Below, in pieces: positions 46,467 through 58,867 of a DNA stretch of 64,000 bases. The translations under genes and the position numbers were made by a program. The stretch is from Sistotremastrum niveocremeum HHB9708 (taxonomy: Eukaryota > Basidiomycota > Agaricomycetes > Sistotremastrales > Sistotremastraceae): positions 1 through 64,000 of the forward strand of contig KV419425.1 in NCBI GenBank assembly GCA_001630475.1, in the 5' to 3' direction. Position 1 is the first letter of the stretch. Every line of letters starts with the position of its first letter. The notes under the pieces were generated by a model. The model was given only the letters and a program-made list of their open reading frames with translations. It had not been told where the DNA came from and searched no databases.

Positions 46467-46898
46467 TCCGTTGGTTTCGTCTCCATACATTTCTGCTTCC
46501 CTTCTCTTCCGGTTCATGTCATTCGGTCCAGGGACGGCGACCGATGTACTATAGATTAACATAAAGCATGCATTGTAATATCGATATGACAAGATGCGCA
46601 GAGTTCCTGTGTCGACACATGTTCGAAATGATCTGCTTGTGCTCAGAGCGCACCTCGGCCTGTATTATTACCTGTTATAATGTACCTCCTATTAGGTTTT
46701 TTCTGCTCTCATAGTGAATCTTGATTGATGTTTTGCCTGAGGCCATTTGCACTTACCATGGGCCGGACGATTGACTTGGAAATATGGTTTACTCTCCCGA
46801 GGTGCCCTAAGCGCCGAAACCATGGCATCGCGGTCGATACCCCGATATCTCCGGATAACCCACTTTGGCTTCCGCTGACGTCGAAAAAATCAGCTCCC
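46467..46898. other. Intergenic
   Basis: No gene; promoter of the next gene at its right end. Confidence 0.5.
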
Positions 46899-46905
46899 TA
46901 TATAA
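46899..46905 (+). promoter_or_regulatory. TATA box of the 396-aa hypothetical gene
   Basis: TATATAA about 90 nt upstream of the ATG at 46991. Confidence 0.55.
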
Positions 46906-46990
46906 GATGTTTTCAGATCGTCAAGAACTTGTTCCCCTTTGCCTCTTCCCATCACTCCTACTCTCCTCTTAGCCCGCCGCCGCCGCCACA

Positions 46991-48284
46991 ATGCCGCCCA
47001 GTGCGCTCGATGTCTTTTCTTGGACCAACGAAGCAGACAGACCGCCTCGCGATCTGTCTGCCTTCAAGGTTAGTTTCAACGCATACAGAGGGGTCGAAAA
47101 TTGATTCATACTCCCAACTTAGACTCCAATTCTGAAAGACAGGCCTTCAGCGCTGCCTAGAAAGCTAGCGATGCATAGGCAGCCCGAGCGCATCGCGTTC
47201 GTCGACGAGGCTGCGAGGCAGAGGTTGGGACAGGGCGGCGTTCGACGACGCGTCTTTCTTGCCAAGGTACGTAAAATCATGAGGAATTTCCATCACCATT
47301 GACGTTCTTATCCAGAAGAAGACAACTTCGGGATCGCCTCCTCCATCAGACCCATTACCACCTACTCCATCTACACCGCCAACTCCCTGTCCGAAGACTT
47401 CCGTCGTCCAACTCGACGAAAGTCTCAATGCCTATGATGCAACGCACGACATTATATCCATGCCGCTATGTCTACGAACCATGAGCCATCCAGTGCCATC
47501 TTCGCCGTCGAACTACTCCGAATCGCCCGTCTTGGACTCCCTTCCAGCTGGGGATGCTTCGGATACCGAGGAGAGAAGGCTAGAGAAAGAGATCCTTGAC
47601 AAGCTCAAAGGTCTTGACCTCCCGCCGACGTCTCCGAAGGAGAAGTCCACAGCGCCGACGCTCCCTGCGATTACGACTTGCCCGGCAATCCTACCTCAAA
47701 TCACGCTCTCACTCCCACCCTCTCCGACCTCTGCGAACGGAGATGCCGATGACGAATTGACACCGCTTACGCCTCTGGATAAGAAACCTGCTCCAATCGC
47801 ACAGGATCGTCGTACCCACATGTCCACGCCATCGGATACCTCCATCCCAAGTACCATCTCCACCGTCATCGGAAAGATGACTATGACCACTATAACTCTC
47901 CCCGTGTACCTTCCTCCATCTCCATCCCTTCCACTCTTCTCCTCGTCACCTTCCGATGCCGAATATCCAGCTCTCCATCATGATCTGGCCGATCTGTCCG
48001 TTGACATCGAGCACATTGGCGGCGATTGGGTCGATCCCGTTGATAATCGGGATTCCCGCGCTGCGCGTCCGAAATGGCCTCCTCCAGGATGGGCATATAC
48101 TGCTCCTTCGTCGAAAGCTGGAAGAGGGAAGGCGGATCCGAATCAGACGAAGAAGATACGCCGAATGGATGAGAGTGAGCTTGGGGACGCCGCAACGGAT
48201 GTGGTAGCGAGATGGGCGGAACGAGAGCGGGAACGTGTCAACGCGAAGGATCGTAAGAGGAGGGGCAAGGTTTTCGTTCGATGA
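46991..48284 (+). CDS. Hypothetical, mostly disordered Pro/Ser/Thr-rich protein
   Basis: Exons 46991-47068, 47123-47266 and 47316-48284, 396 aa in frame; all splice sites canonical. There is a basic N-terminal part (RQPERIAFVDEAARQRL, RRRVFLAKKK), a long Pro/Ser/Thr/Asp-rich low-complexity middle, a WPPPGWAY motif near residue 335, and a strongly basic, Arg/Glu-rich C-terminus (RWAERERERVNAKDRKRRGK) that may form a coiled coil or nuclear signal. No membrane segment. The family is not recognised; nuclear localisation is a guess from composition. Confidence 0.7.
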
Positions 48285-50245
48285 GCTCTCATCAAGCTTG
48301 GAACCGATCGTTTACTGGGATGAACGTTGCAAATTTGGTTAGGTTATAGTGCTCTCGTTGTTTTTCTTTCATTCTTTTCATCAGGTTTCTCGCTATTGTT
48401 ATCAGTCACTATCTTGTTATCATCATCGCGATCTTTGTCCAGTCACTTTTCCCATCTGTTACCCCTCGCAATAATACACCTCTGTCGTCACTTTTCCCAG
48501 ATATCGCTTTCATTCTCGGCTCCGAGTCGTATTTCTGTCGTTCAGGTCTCTCAATGATATTCGGAATATGAACGTCGTCAAAAAATGACTTTTATAATAC
48601 TTGTCGATGAATACTCGATTGTGACAAATGAATCCTATGGATGCGTCGTCGACTAGAGACATAAAATCGCTCGACATCACTGTCCGTATTCTGGAACGCC
48701 GAGGGGAGAAATCTGAGCTGAAGAACGTCTCAGTCATGCGCCCAAGATGAGTATAACGGAGAACCTTCACCAGTCACTTCTTAAACTTAACAGCATGCCC
48801 CAACTCCAAGACATTCAGGGATTGTGCTCGGATGGCCGTTGACACAAACGGGGCAGCATCTCAAGGCAGGTTCAGCTGCTACTTCGTGGATTGTGAAGTA
48901 AGCCACGATGAGGATGATGAGCTTCTTCGAAGGAAAGACCATTGTAGTGGTGCGTCGAAATTATGAGTGGGTTCGTTGTGTTGCAGTAGCTTAGGGCCGC
49001 TCGTCGGAGAACATTTATACAGCCAGATACCAGGGGATCGGTTGAGAAGATTAACAGAAAGCCAAGAGTGAATGAGAAAGAAAAGCGAAGTCTAGATTCG
49101 TGTTCCTGGCAAACCGAAATTCTGTCGCCTGAGCATATGTTCGTCCTTCATTATCAGGACCTGAACGGTCACAAAGATATCCCATTGTACCTGGAAGACG
49201 ACTCTTCAGGTTGAAACAGTCTCAGAGTACCCCGACCAATGCACAAATGCAGTCGAAGTAACAACGCAGTCCAGTGAAACGATGAAAATTAGAGGTCGCA
49301 CAATGCAGTAGAACGCTCCGAGTCTTCACCACGGACAAGATGAGCTCGATAGGTTACTAGTATTGGAAAGCAAATTTCCTCAGTTCAATGGCCAGAAATG
49401 CCAAGGCGAAAGTCAGAGGTACGCTATCATAATTCCACACGTTCGCACTCGGACAACGCATAGCAGAGGTCAGAGCTCAACCACAGAAACCGAGCAAGGC
49501 ACCCAGAAGAGAAAGCAGAGTCTTGGAATAGATTTGAAGCTTCGTCGAGTGAGAAGAGAAGGGATAATTATAAGTCAGACTGTAAAGAGCCACTGTATAT
49601 CCACTTCTGTGGCGATTGGGAGGTTACAGTAGAAGGCCGATTGGAGCGGCTTACCGCTCACTTCGGTGGGTAAATTCTGTGAGATAACATGTGAGATAAC
49701 ATAGGGTCTCGCACTGCACCGTGTTCTGCGGCCTCAAATCTTCACTAAAATCCTATTAAATATTTGAAGACCGATAAGCCATCATTTAGAGAGATATTAT
49801 GTTGAAATTAAAATTTTGAAATCGTCAATGATCTCGAAAACGGTGCATGTGCGATAACTGTGAGATAACCGCGTGACTGTGACGTGCTGTGACACATAAT
49901 TCTTTTCAGTCCCTGCTTCGTTTGCCCTGCGTTGCAGCGGGGTAGAAGAATTTAATCCCCTTAGGAAGTCATTTATAACAACTTGGTAGATCTCCAAAAT
50001 AATATTAATATTTTTTGACCGATCCAAAACATCCAAAACACCAAAACCCACGAAACCGATTGATTCCGATGCAGAATGATTATTCTGACATGTTCAAACG
50101 CTAGCAGTAGTGTGTTGTAGCAAGTAGCTATTAATATCCGATCCGAAAAAAAGTTATAAGATATATTCTAAATATTGTATGGCCGTTGCGAGACTGCAGT
50201 TAGCATACAAGTGTCAGTTCATGCTGAGAAGGGTTTTGAAAGGGG

Positions 50246-50264
50246 TCCGGGGCAGCGCCCCGGT
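50246..50264. repeat. GC-rich hairpin
   Basis: CCGGGGCAGCGCCCCGG is a near-perfect palindrome in an AT-rich setting, preceded by GGGGT. Confidence 0.6.
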
Positions 50265-50546
50265 CGAAAAATTAAGCAAATCTGGCTCAAAAACATCTCC
50301 AAACTATATTATAGTACACCTGTAATATTAGGTCATGATTTGTCCTCTTCCGGTTCTAAAACAACTGGAGATTGCATATAAACTGTTTGTCCTTGTCAAC
50401 ACATACGTCCTCGGAATCTCACATATGAAAATTGAATGTTGAGAGCACGATGATCCTTCTAGAATATTTGTTGAAGACAAGCAGTTCGTGTTTGAAGACT
50501 GGGGTCTTCTAATACAAATACTTGCATGAAAAGAGTATTAAAGAGG

Positions 50547-50565
50547 CGGCGCCGATAGGCGCCGG
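50547..50565. repeat. GC-rich hairpin
   Basis: CGGCGCCGATAGGCGCCGG: arms CGGCGCC and GGCGCCG around a short loop, about 300 nt from the other hairpin. Confidence 0.6.
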
Positions 50566-51198
50566 GAAATCCGTCGCATAGCTCAAAATATATTGAAAAC
50601 GGGTCTCAAATCGCACTTTTAGATAGGGGAAATCATTGGTATAAAATCTATGCATCTCTCTCGAATCCCCTCCCTTTTCCTTCTCTTTTCTTTCTTTTTC
50701 TTTCTTTTCTTTCTTTTCTCCCGCGGAGATACGCACCCGAAGTGGGGGGGAAACCATTGGAGCCGATCAGAGATGAGACTATTCATAGCTCGCATATCCA
50801 GCAGGAGTGATCTTCGTCTCAGTCGAATTGAGCGTTTCTTTGGGTAAACGATGAGATGCGTGGAATGAGCTCAAGAGACCAGTCGACTATTGACACGTCA
50901 TCAACCTCTTGATGGACTGGAGATTACAAGAAACAAGAATTTGGGGCCGCTCTAAGTGTACTAGTGATGTCTGGGTCTCGATACCAGCAAGGTCGCGTCG
51001 TTAAGACTCTTCTGCAGCGAAAGGACGCCAGTCAACGAGGGATTTGAGCAGGTCGTTACGGCAAACACCGAAAGCCAGCTCCCGATACGTCGTGTGACAA
51101 CGCGCTGTGATTTGACGCGAAGCCAGCGTCCTTGAAGATTTATTGTACGTGTACATTCATGTAAAGCCTTCAGTGATCAAGGAACATCATCCCAACCC

Positions 51199-53607
51199 TC
51201 AAACTAACTTCAACAACTCCTTGAAATTCGGCGTTCCAAGTCCCGTAACCTAGAAATCGCACCAATCGCCATGAGCTTTCAGATCCGGCTTCAGGAAGAA
51301 TGGGGAGGTACGTACAGCATCCCAGCCTTTAGCCGCGGGAAATCCATTAGTGTTGCATCCCGTTGAAGCACCTATCGTGATATCGTTCAGACCCTTCTTT
51401 CCCACCGAGTCTATTGAAAATAACGATGATCAGACATATTGCGAAAGAAGGAGACGGGCAAGGACGTACATAACCAAGGGTTCAAAAATCCCAAAGGCCC
51501 CAATCCTCTCGAAAGTCGATCACTATCATCACCACGTCAGAGAGGTCTACAGAGTATGATGTGGAAGGGAGTGAAGAACTGACTCATTTAACAGAGTGAT
51601 AAAGCTCGCAAACAAAGGCGTCGAAGCGCTCGTTCCCGAAACAGCCAGAAACTCCCCATTCCACGCAATCTTGAAGTTCAACCCTTGCGCCGCGACCTTC
51701 AAAAATTCGTTCAATCAGCTCACCTTCCCATATAAATGTTCGAGAGAAGACACGTACATCTGGTACACCCCTCCCTCCAGGGTTAAACAGCCCTTTATTC
51801 GCTCCACCTAAGCTCTTAACGTAGTTTCCGACAGCTTCCTCTTGATACGCCGGTCGAGCGAAATAATTGCTAAATCCGCCTCCAGAGAAGAAATCGCCTT
51901 CCAATATATCTACAGCTCTCTCCGGTGCGAAATCTTGTGTTGCTCCCACGCTTGTTATACTACCACCATCACATCCCATCAGTCATATTCGTAGATTGAT
52001 AAGAGAGGGAGCGACGTACAAAGGACAGGTACTGGGAAAGTTGGGCAAGAACGTCGTCCGATTCCTTCCATCATTCGTGAAACAGACATCTTCGTCTCCG
52101 GTGCCGTTAGGTCCCACACCTTCGTCTCCGGAACCGAAGAGGAGGGATACGCCTCGGGCGGAGAGGATCATGAATGAGTCGCAGACTCTTTTGGCGAATG
52201 CGAAGGGGACTGTTTGTCTGGAATCATGAATTATATCAGGATAAGTGAGAAGGGAAGGGGGAGAGGAAACGTACTCATTATCGTCGTACGATGTAGTCAC
52301 TACACTCGGCAACTTCTCCTGCCCCATCATAAATTGGATCCAATTAAGATCTGCAGTACAGTGAGCGTCATTCACGTAACCACGAAAGATACAAACTGAC
52401 AAGGTTCATTCGTATTCGTCGGCGTATCAAGATCCGGAATAAAAGGTGGACTTCCACCAGTACTATAAAACACCTGCGGCGTCGGGAAAGTAACCCCAAA
52501 AACAGTTTGCGTATCCAGATTAGCTTCTATCCCGACTCCATTGGCGATCTGAGTAGAATTGAGAGTTTGAGGATTCGTTCCGCCGTTGATTAGGTCTACG
52601 GAGAATGTGTGCCCGGATGCATCGGGGCGTTCGGCGGCGAGGAACATTTGGAGATCGGCTTTGAGGGCTGTTTCGCCTAGATAGCCCGTCACTGGATCAC
52701 GAATTAATTGTATTTTGGCGGAGACGATAGGGATGAAGACGTACCTCCAACTTGATTCCTCCCCACAGCTTTCGGGACATAATCCACGCTCCCGTAAAAC
52801 GTCCTCAAACAAAGATTCGTGACCAGGGTCACGTTACACAACGCAGTAATATTAACACCTCCCTCTCCCACCGTACTCACAACCTTCACTTCATCGCTAG
52901 AAGGCTGGCTATGCGGCGACCCAAGCGCAGGTTTCACTCCCCTCGCATTCGCATGCATACTAGAGAACCACGTAGTAGGAGCAACGACATCCACATGATC
53001 CATCACGAATTTCGGAAGATGATATTCCTCCGTACGTATGATCTGCGCTCCTGTCTTCCAATGCTCATAGACCGAATATGAGGCGTTTAACAGATCTTCG
53101 GCTTTTGAGATTGGGATTTGGATCGTTAACCAGTCTTTTGATGCGGATGGTGTGTGGATGTGTGATGAGGGCGTGATGGAGTGGTCGGCGAGCCAGGATT
53201 GGATAGTGGAGAGGGATGACGGGGATGGAGCTGTTAGGGAGAGGATGTCGGAATGGGAGAGGGGGGAGGTGTATAATTCGTGTGTTGGATCGGATGATTT
53301 CAAGAGATGAGAACGTATGAATTCGAGCCCTTCCTCATTCTGCTTGATCCCTAACGCGGCATGCTATTAGTACGAATTCCAACGGATACAGGAGATAGAT
53401 GAACGCACCAATTTTGAGATGGATGGTATGATCGCTCGGTGCAGGGTACTTCTTGATCCATTCTCTGGGTCCAACGTGCAATTTATCCTTGCGCACGAAA
53501 TCGAGAGATCGCGGTGCGATTCGAGATTTGAGGCCGTCCCGAAGGGATAGAGCACATACGAAAGCCACGTAGGACGATGAAGCAAGGAGTACGAGGATGG
53601 AACGCAT
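51199..53607 (-). CDS. Sedolisin, S53 family secreted tripeptidyl-peptidase-like, copy A
   Basis: Ten exons: 53607-53409, 53350-52745, 52691-52401, 52350-52275, 52217-52020, 51959-51758, 51696-51584, 51522-51470, 51410-51316 and 51249-51199, 627 aa in frame. Secreted acid serine peptidase. It has a signal peptide, a pro-domain with HELYTSPLSHSDILSLTAP (HxxYGxHL-like), and a catalytic domain with Glu324 and Asp328 (GIEANLDTQ), the oxyanion Asp422 (FGSGDEGVG) and the nucleophile Ser547 (SGTSAST). The C-terminus VTGLGTPNFKELLKLV holds the calcium-site-type end. Length fits fungal TPPs. Tandem with copy B upstream on the same strand. Probably involved in extracellular protein digestion. Confidence 0.95.
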
Positions 53608-54593
53608 CTTAGCTCAGGACCTTAAACGACCTAGGACGATTAACAGTAAGTATCTCACTCTAAACAATGATTCAGAATATCAGCTCACCAGTAGTTGATC
53701 GTTGCCTTCAAGCTGATCCGAGTCGATGGTCAAGAAAGCGAACGTAGGTAAAGACCTCCAGACGACGTCAACGACCTGTCCATTCGTTTCGCATCCGCAG
53801 TCGACCCTACGACTCGGAACCCATGCCATTCCATCCTCATCCCCATCGTAATTAGCTCAGTCCCTTCCACGCCGGACCACGCGTTACAAAGCACCATATG
53901 ATAGATGACATATGACATCCGAATGATGCAGCGAATTCCACGATGAACGTCGAGCCTGAGCGCTGAGCACGCCACCACGAGTTGGGTGAAAAGCCCACGA
54001 GTATATTATATTTAGACCCCATGGGAAAGAGTAGTGTTCCGCGACTGGGGACTGAGCTCAGAAGGAAGCTCAGAAGTGTTTAACTCTTGCGAGAGGATTG
54101 ATAGTATGATTGGCGGTAGCAGAATTCATGAGGAGGAGGAGTTGAAGCCTTGGTTGAGGTCTACTATAGCGCCAACGTTGCTTTGCTGTTGCTAAAATGA
54201 GTACCGACATGACAGCATGAGGACAAGTAGTCAGACCAGTCGGCCGCAGAAGGCTTCATTAATAGTAATATCCATTCTTCGCACATGCTGCAACGTTCTA
54301 GGGAAAGTTCAGCACATTTCGAGGTCGTCTGCGTCGAAGTTCGTCTGAAAGCAATGATCGGCGTTCCGCCGGACGCAAAAGTTTCAGTTTAGTCTAAGCG
54401 CCCACATCGTCCGATATTCCCGAATTCTTTACTGCAACAACACGCAACACGAAGCACCACTCTAACCCCAATACTCATATACTACTGTAGAACGTCCATC
54501 CCAAATCATAGTCAATGAGTATTCTATACACTCCTCCATCTACCCTCTTTCACCAAAAAAACTTCAAATCGCCGACTTCGAGCCCTTGACATC
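53608..54593. other. Spacer between the two S53 genes
   Basis: Promoter region of copy A and 3' flank of copy B. A TATTATATTTA segment lies near 54003. No gene. Confidence 0.5.
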
Positions 54594-57570
54594 CTAAATC
54601 AACTTCAATAACTCCTTAAAATTCGGCGTCCCCAATCCCGTAACCTAAACACCCCAACACCCACCAACACCCACCACCCAAACGCAAATCAACACCCAAG
54701 CCCCAAACGTTAGCTCACCCAAAAATTGCGAAAAAAGAGAAGGACGTACAGCATCCCACCCCTTCGCAGCCGGGAAACCCCCCGTATTACATCCCACAGA
54801 AGCACCCTGTGTGATATCATTAAGACCTTTCTTTCCTATCGAATCTACACCACCACCATGACGTCAGTATTCGTTCTTTGAAATGGGAAGGGAGGGGGAG
54901 GGGGAGAAGGGGGGAGAATGGGAGGGGGGGAGAGGGGGACGTACAGAGCCAGGGGTTTAGGAATCCGAGGGGTTGTTGACCTCTTGCTAATCGTGCGCTA
55001 TTTATTTCGTCAGCATCGGGTTATCGAAGCGAAGCGAAGCGCAGCCGAGCCAGGACAGAAGGGAGGCGGGGGAGCGGAGCGGATAGAAGGCGCAAAGGAG
55101 CGAGGGGGGGAAAGAGGAATGGGGAGTGGGGAGGAACGGCGAAGCGGAGAGAAGGGGGGAGAAGGGAGGAATGGGAGGGAGAGGACGGAGGAGGGGACGT
55201 ACTCATTCAAAAGCGTAACAAACGAAGAAAACAAAGGCGTCGAAGCACTCGTCCCACTAATAGCTCCAAACTTCCCATTCCACGCAATCTTGAAATTCAA
55301 TCCCTGCGCCGAGACCTACCCCCACCCCCTCAATTCCAAATAATATAAATCGTAAATCAAAAAACGTACGTCGGGAATGGCACGGCCATTAGGATTAAAC
55401 AACCCCTCATTCATCCGTCCTAAACTCCTCACATACGCCCCCACCTCCGCATCCTGGTATGCTGGTCGAGGGAAATAATTCGAGAATCCGCCGCCTGAGA
55501 AAAAGTCGAATGTGGGTTGTGTTACTGCGATCTCGGGGTTGAAATTTTGGGTTGCTCCTACGGATGTTACACTATCCAATCCCAACATCAGTTTCGGTTC
55601 ATCTGACTGAAGAAGGGGCGGGGGAAGACGACTCGTCGCCGAGTCGTCAGCTCGGAAGAAGACGGAGGAGGGGACATAGAGTCGGACGAATAAGACGCAT
55701 CGTGAGAAGACGGATGAGGAGGAGGAGGAACGGGGACGGCAGAGATAAAGTAGATTGTGGAAGGGAGATGGATGGAGGAGGAAAGAAGAACGCACAAAGG
55801 ACAAGTACTAGGAAACTCCGGTAAAAAAACACTCCTATTCCTCCCATCATTACTCAAACAAACATCATCTTCACCCGTCCCGTTCGGTCCTACACCTTCA
55901 TCTCCTGAAGCGAATAGCAAGCTGACGCCTCGGGCTGAGAGAAGCATGAAGGCTGTGCAGACTCGGGATGCTAGGGCGAAGGGGACTGTTTGTCTGTGGG
56001 GTGCGATGCGTTAGCATCGATTTTAGAAAGGAGCGGACGGAGTGGGTTGGGAGAAGAAATGACGGGGAAGGAGGGGATTTGAGGAAGGAGGAGAGGGTGA
56101 GGGGACTCGGAAGGAGGGAAAGAGAGAAAGAATGAGAGGGGAGGAGGGAGGGCAGAGGGTGAGAGAAAAGAGGGAAAGGACGTACTCATCATCATCATAA
56201 GAAGTCGTCACGACACTCGGCAATTTCTTCTGATCCATCATAAACTCGACCCATTGCAGATCTACACCCACATCAGCATCAACACCCACTCCGAAGTTCA
56301 CAAAAACGAATTCATGAACAGAAAAAAAAAAAACAAAAACTCACAAGGCTCATTAGTATCCGTCGGCGTAAAATCATCCGGAATAAAAGGCGGACTACCC
56401 CCCGTACTAAAAAAAACCTCAGGCGTAGGGAACGTAACCCCAAAAACAGTCTGCGTATCCAAATTCGCTTCTTGTCCTATCCCTTCTTCTATCTGTGTCG
56501 AATTAAGGACTTGGGGATTTTGACCGCCGTTGATTAGGGAGACGGAGAATGTGTGGTTGGAGGCTTCGGGGCGTTCGGAGGATAGGAAGAGTTGGAGGTC
56601 GGATTTTAGGGCTGTTTCCCCTAGGTAGCCGGTGACTATATTCAAGGATGAGTAAATGAAGGAAGGAAGGGATGAAGAGGAGAGGAAGAGGAGAGGACGT
56701 ACCACCGACGAGATTCTTATCAGCAGCTTTAACGACATAATCGATACTCCCATAGAACGTCCTCAGACAAACGCTCGTCACGCTATTCACATCACATATC
56801 GCGCTGATATTCACCCCTGCTATCCCACTCGCATCCACCCCTACCCCCACATCAGCTCCCGTACTCTCCGCACCGTCGGCACCGTCTGCGCCGGTGAAAG
56901 GAATAAAACGCGCAGGTTTTTTGTTCGCATGCATCCTCGAGAACCAAGTAGTAGGCGCAACAAAATCAACAACCTCATCCACGAATCGCGGAACCCAATA
57001 CTCCTCCGTCCTAACAATCTTCGCTCCAGTCTCACAATGCTCATAAACACTATAACTCGCATTCAACAACTTTTCAGCTTTCTCAATTGGTAGAGAGACG
57101 GTGAGGAAGTCTCCGGAGAGGGATGAGGAGTGGGTGTGGGTTTGGGGGGAAATGGAGTGGTCGGATAGCCAGGATGAGAGGAGGGAGAGGGATGTGGGGG
57201 AGGGAGCTGTGAGAGAGAGGATTTCGGAGTGGGAGAGGTGGGATGTGTATAGCTCGTGTGAAGGATCGGAGGATTTGGAGAGATGTTCACGGATTGCTTC
57301 GAGGCCTTGTTCATTCTGCTTTATCCCTACATCCCATCATTAGTATTACTATGGATTATGAAGAGGGAGGGAGGGGGTACCGAATTTGAGATGAATGATA
57401 TGGTCTGCGGGAGCTGGAGGACCTTTTATCCATTTACGAGGTGGGACGTGTAACTTGTCCTTGAGCGCCAAGTCGAGGGAACGAGCAGCTATCGAGGAAG
57501 AATGAGGGAGAGCAACGACGATCGCGGTATACGAGGATAGCAGAAAGAGCGCGCTGAGGATAGAACGCAT
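54594..57570 (-). CDS. Sedolisin, S53 family secreted tripeptidyl-peptidase-like, copy B
   Basis: Ten exons: 57570-57381, 57326-56703, 56635-56345, 56261-56186, 55993-55796, 55571-55370, 55315-55203, 54997-54945, 54844-54750 and 54644-54594, 630 aa in frame. Exons 3-10 have exactly the same lengths as in copy A (291, 76, 198, 202, 113, 53, 95, 51). Catalytic blocks are present: EANLDTQ, FASGDEGVG and SGTSASTPLF. Signal peptide at the N-terminus; the ATG at 57570 is used because the in-frame codon two steps upstream is GTG. Introns 4, 5, 7 and 8 are much longer than in copy A and strongly purine-rich on the plus strand. The pro-domain has an extra Gly/Ala/Asp segment near residue 200. Same role expected as copy A. 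Confidence 0.95.
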
Positions 57571-58386
57571 CGTCACGTCGATTTTGAGGCTGACGGTGGC
57601 GTTGGAGGACGACGACGGGAGAAGGGAGGAGGTCGTGTGAGGCGTAACAAGTTCGTTCTGTCAATATAAATAAGCGAATAAATGAGCCATGCGCGTTATG
57701 ATCGGGGAAGCGGAGAAGAAGCACGTACGCTAGTACAAGAAGTTGACAACCGGTCTAAGCGGGGATCGTCACCTCAACTTGAAGCTTCAAGTCTTCAACG
57801 TTTCAACGAGGACAAGACCGTAGACCGTAGACCGCTGTCATCTGATTATATCCCGTCTCCCACCAATACGATTGACACGATGTACGATATGGAGAGAGCA
57901 TGGCATCCCATACACCCGATACATCGACACCACGTCACTAACCATGTATGATAGGACGATATATAAAGCACAAGACACATGTACAAGACCATATGCACCC
58001 AACCCAGGGAAAGATATATGTAGAAGAAGGATACGGAAGGAAAGGCCGCCGCAGTCGTCTGGTTGGGCGGTAGCATGAGATCGAGCGTGAGATCAGATCG
58101 ATCAGACCGTCGTATGAGGTCATAGAACCACGGCATCTCGGGCGGCATGGGAAGCGGAACTTTATTTATAGATTCGACTTCAAGATCGGCAGATCGGCTT
58201 TGTCGGGAACGATGAGTCCCATTCCGCATTCGCCATTCGATGCTGCACATGCATTGACAGGTGTGATAACCGAGGATCAACATGACTAAAAATTGACTTC
58301 AACAACACAATATCACCAGGGTCAATTCGATATATACAATATAATCAAAATCATGCAGACTCATTCTCATTCGAAATACGACTAGG
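57571..58386. other. Upstream region of S53 copy B
   Basis: No supported gene. Short frames near 57680-58280 on both strands show no family. Confidence 0.5.
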
Positions 58387-58867
58387 CTAACTACTATTAT
58401 TCCCATCCTCGCGATTCGCAGGTATCAAATCTTCAAGAGCTCCAAACAACCCTCCAAGATCCACCAACGACTCCTACAGAACACGCCCAAACCATTATAA
58501 ATAATCAGTCACTTCATCATCAACGTCAAGACGTAGATTTCAGACGCACCGTTTCTGAGCTCCCCCTGGATGCATCGTTTGGTTTGGTGGAATTGAGACT
58601 GCTGGTGCTATTGCTTGTGCTAGTACTAGTAGATCCGGACAAAGTGTTTATTTTTGTTGCTGTTGCTGTTTCTGAGATTGTGCTGAGGGAGAGTTGGAGG
58701 GAGATAGTCGCAGTCACTGTTGGCGCGATTACATCGTTCAAAATCGAAGAACTTGAAGTTGTTGTCGTCTTTTGCGTTGTACTTGTCGTTTTTGGTAATG
58801 GATTTGCGACGGCACCAAGGATAGCGCTCGATGCTGAGAGGAAGAAGACAATAGTCGCGGGATGCAT
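58387..58867 (-). CDS. Small secreted Ser/Thr-rich protein
   Basis: Two exons, 58867-58550 and 58473-58387, 134 aa in frame across a canonical 76-nt intron. A signal peptide (about 20 residues, ending ..AVANPLP) precedes a Ser/Thr-rich, Asn-containing region that should be heavily O-glycosylated. The second exon ends in an acidic, Leu-rich segment (ESLVDLGGLFGALEDLIP). No cysteines are seen in the mature part. Not recognised; possibly wall-associated. Confidence 0.7.

Larger units (their letters stand above)
48285..51198. other. Gene-poor, AT-rich stretch with hairpins and a pyrimidine tract
   Basis: No supported gene. From 49.65 to 50.65 kb the DNA is AT-rich but carries two GC-rich hairpins (50246-50264 and 50547-50565) and three copies of GTGAGATAAC (near 49679, 49691 and 49858). 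A CT-rich tract (TTTCTTTC-type) spans about 50672-50721. It may be a decayed repeat element. Confidence 0.45.
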
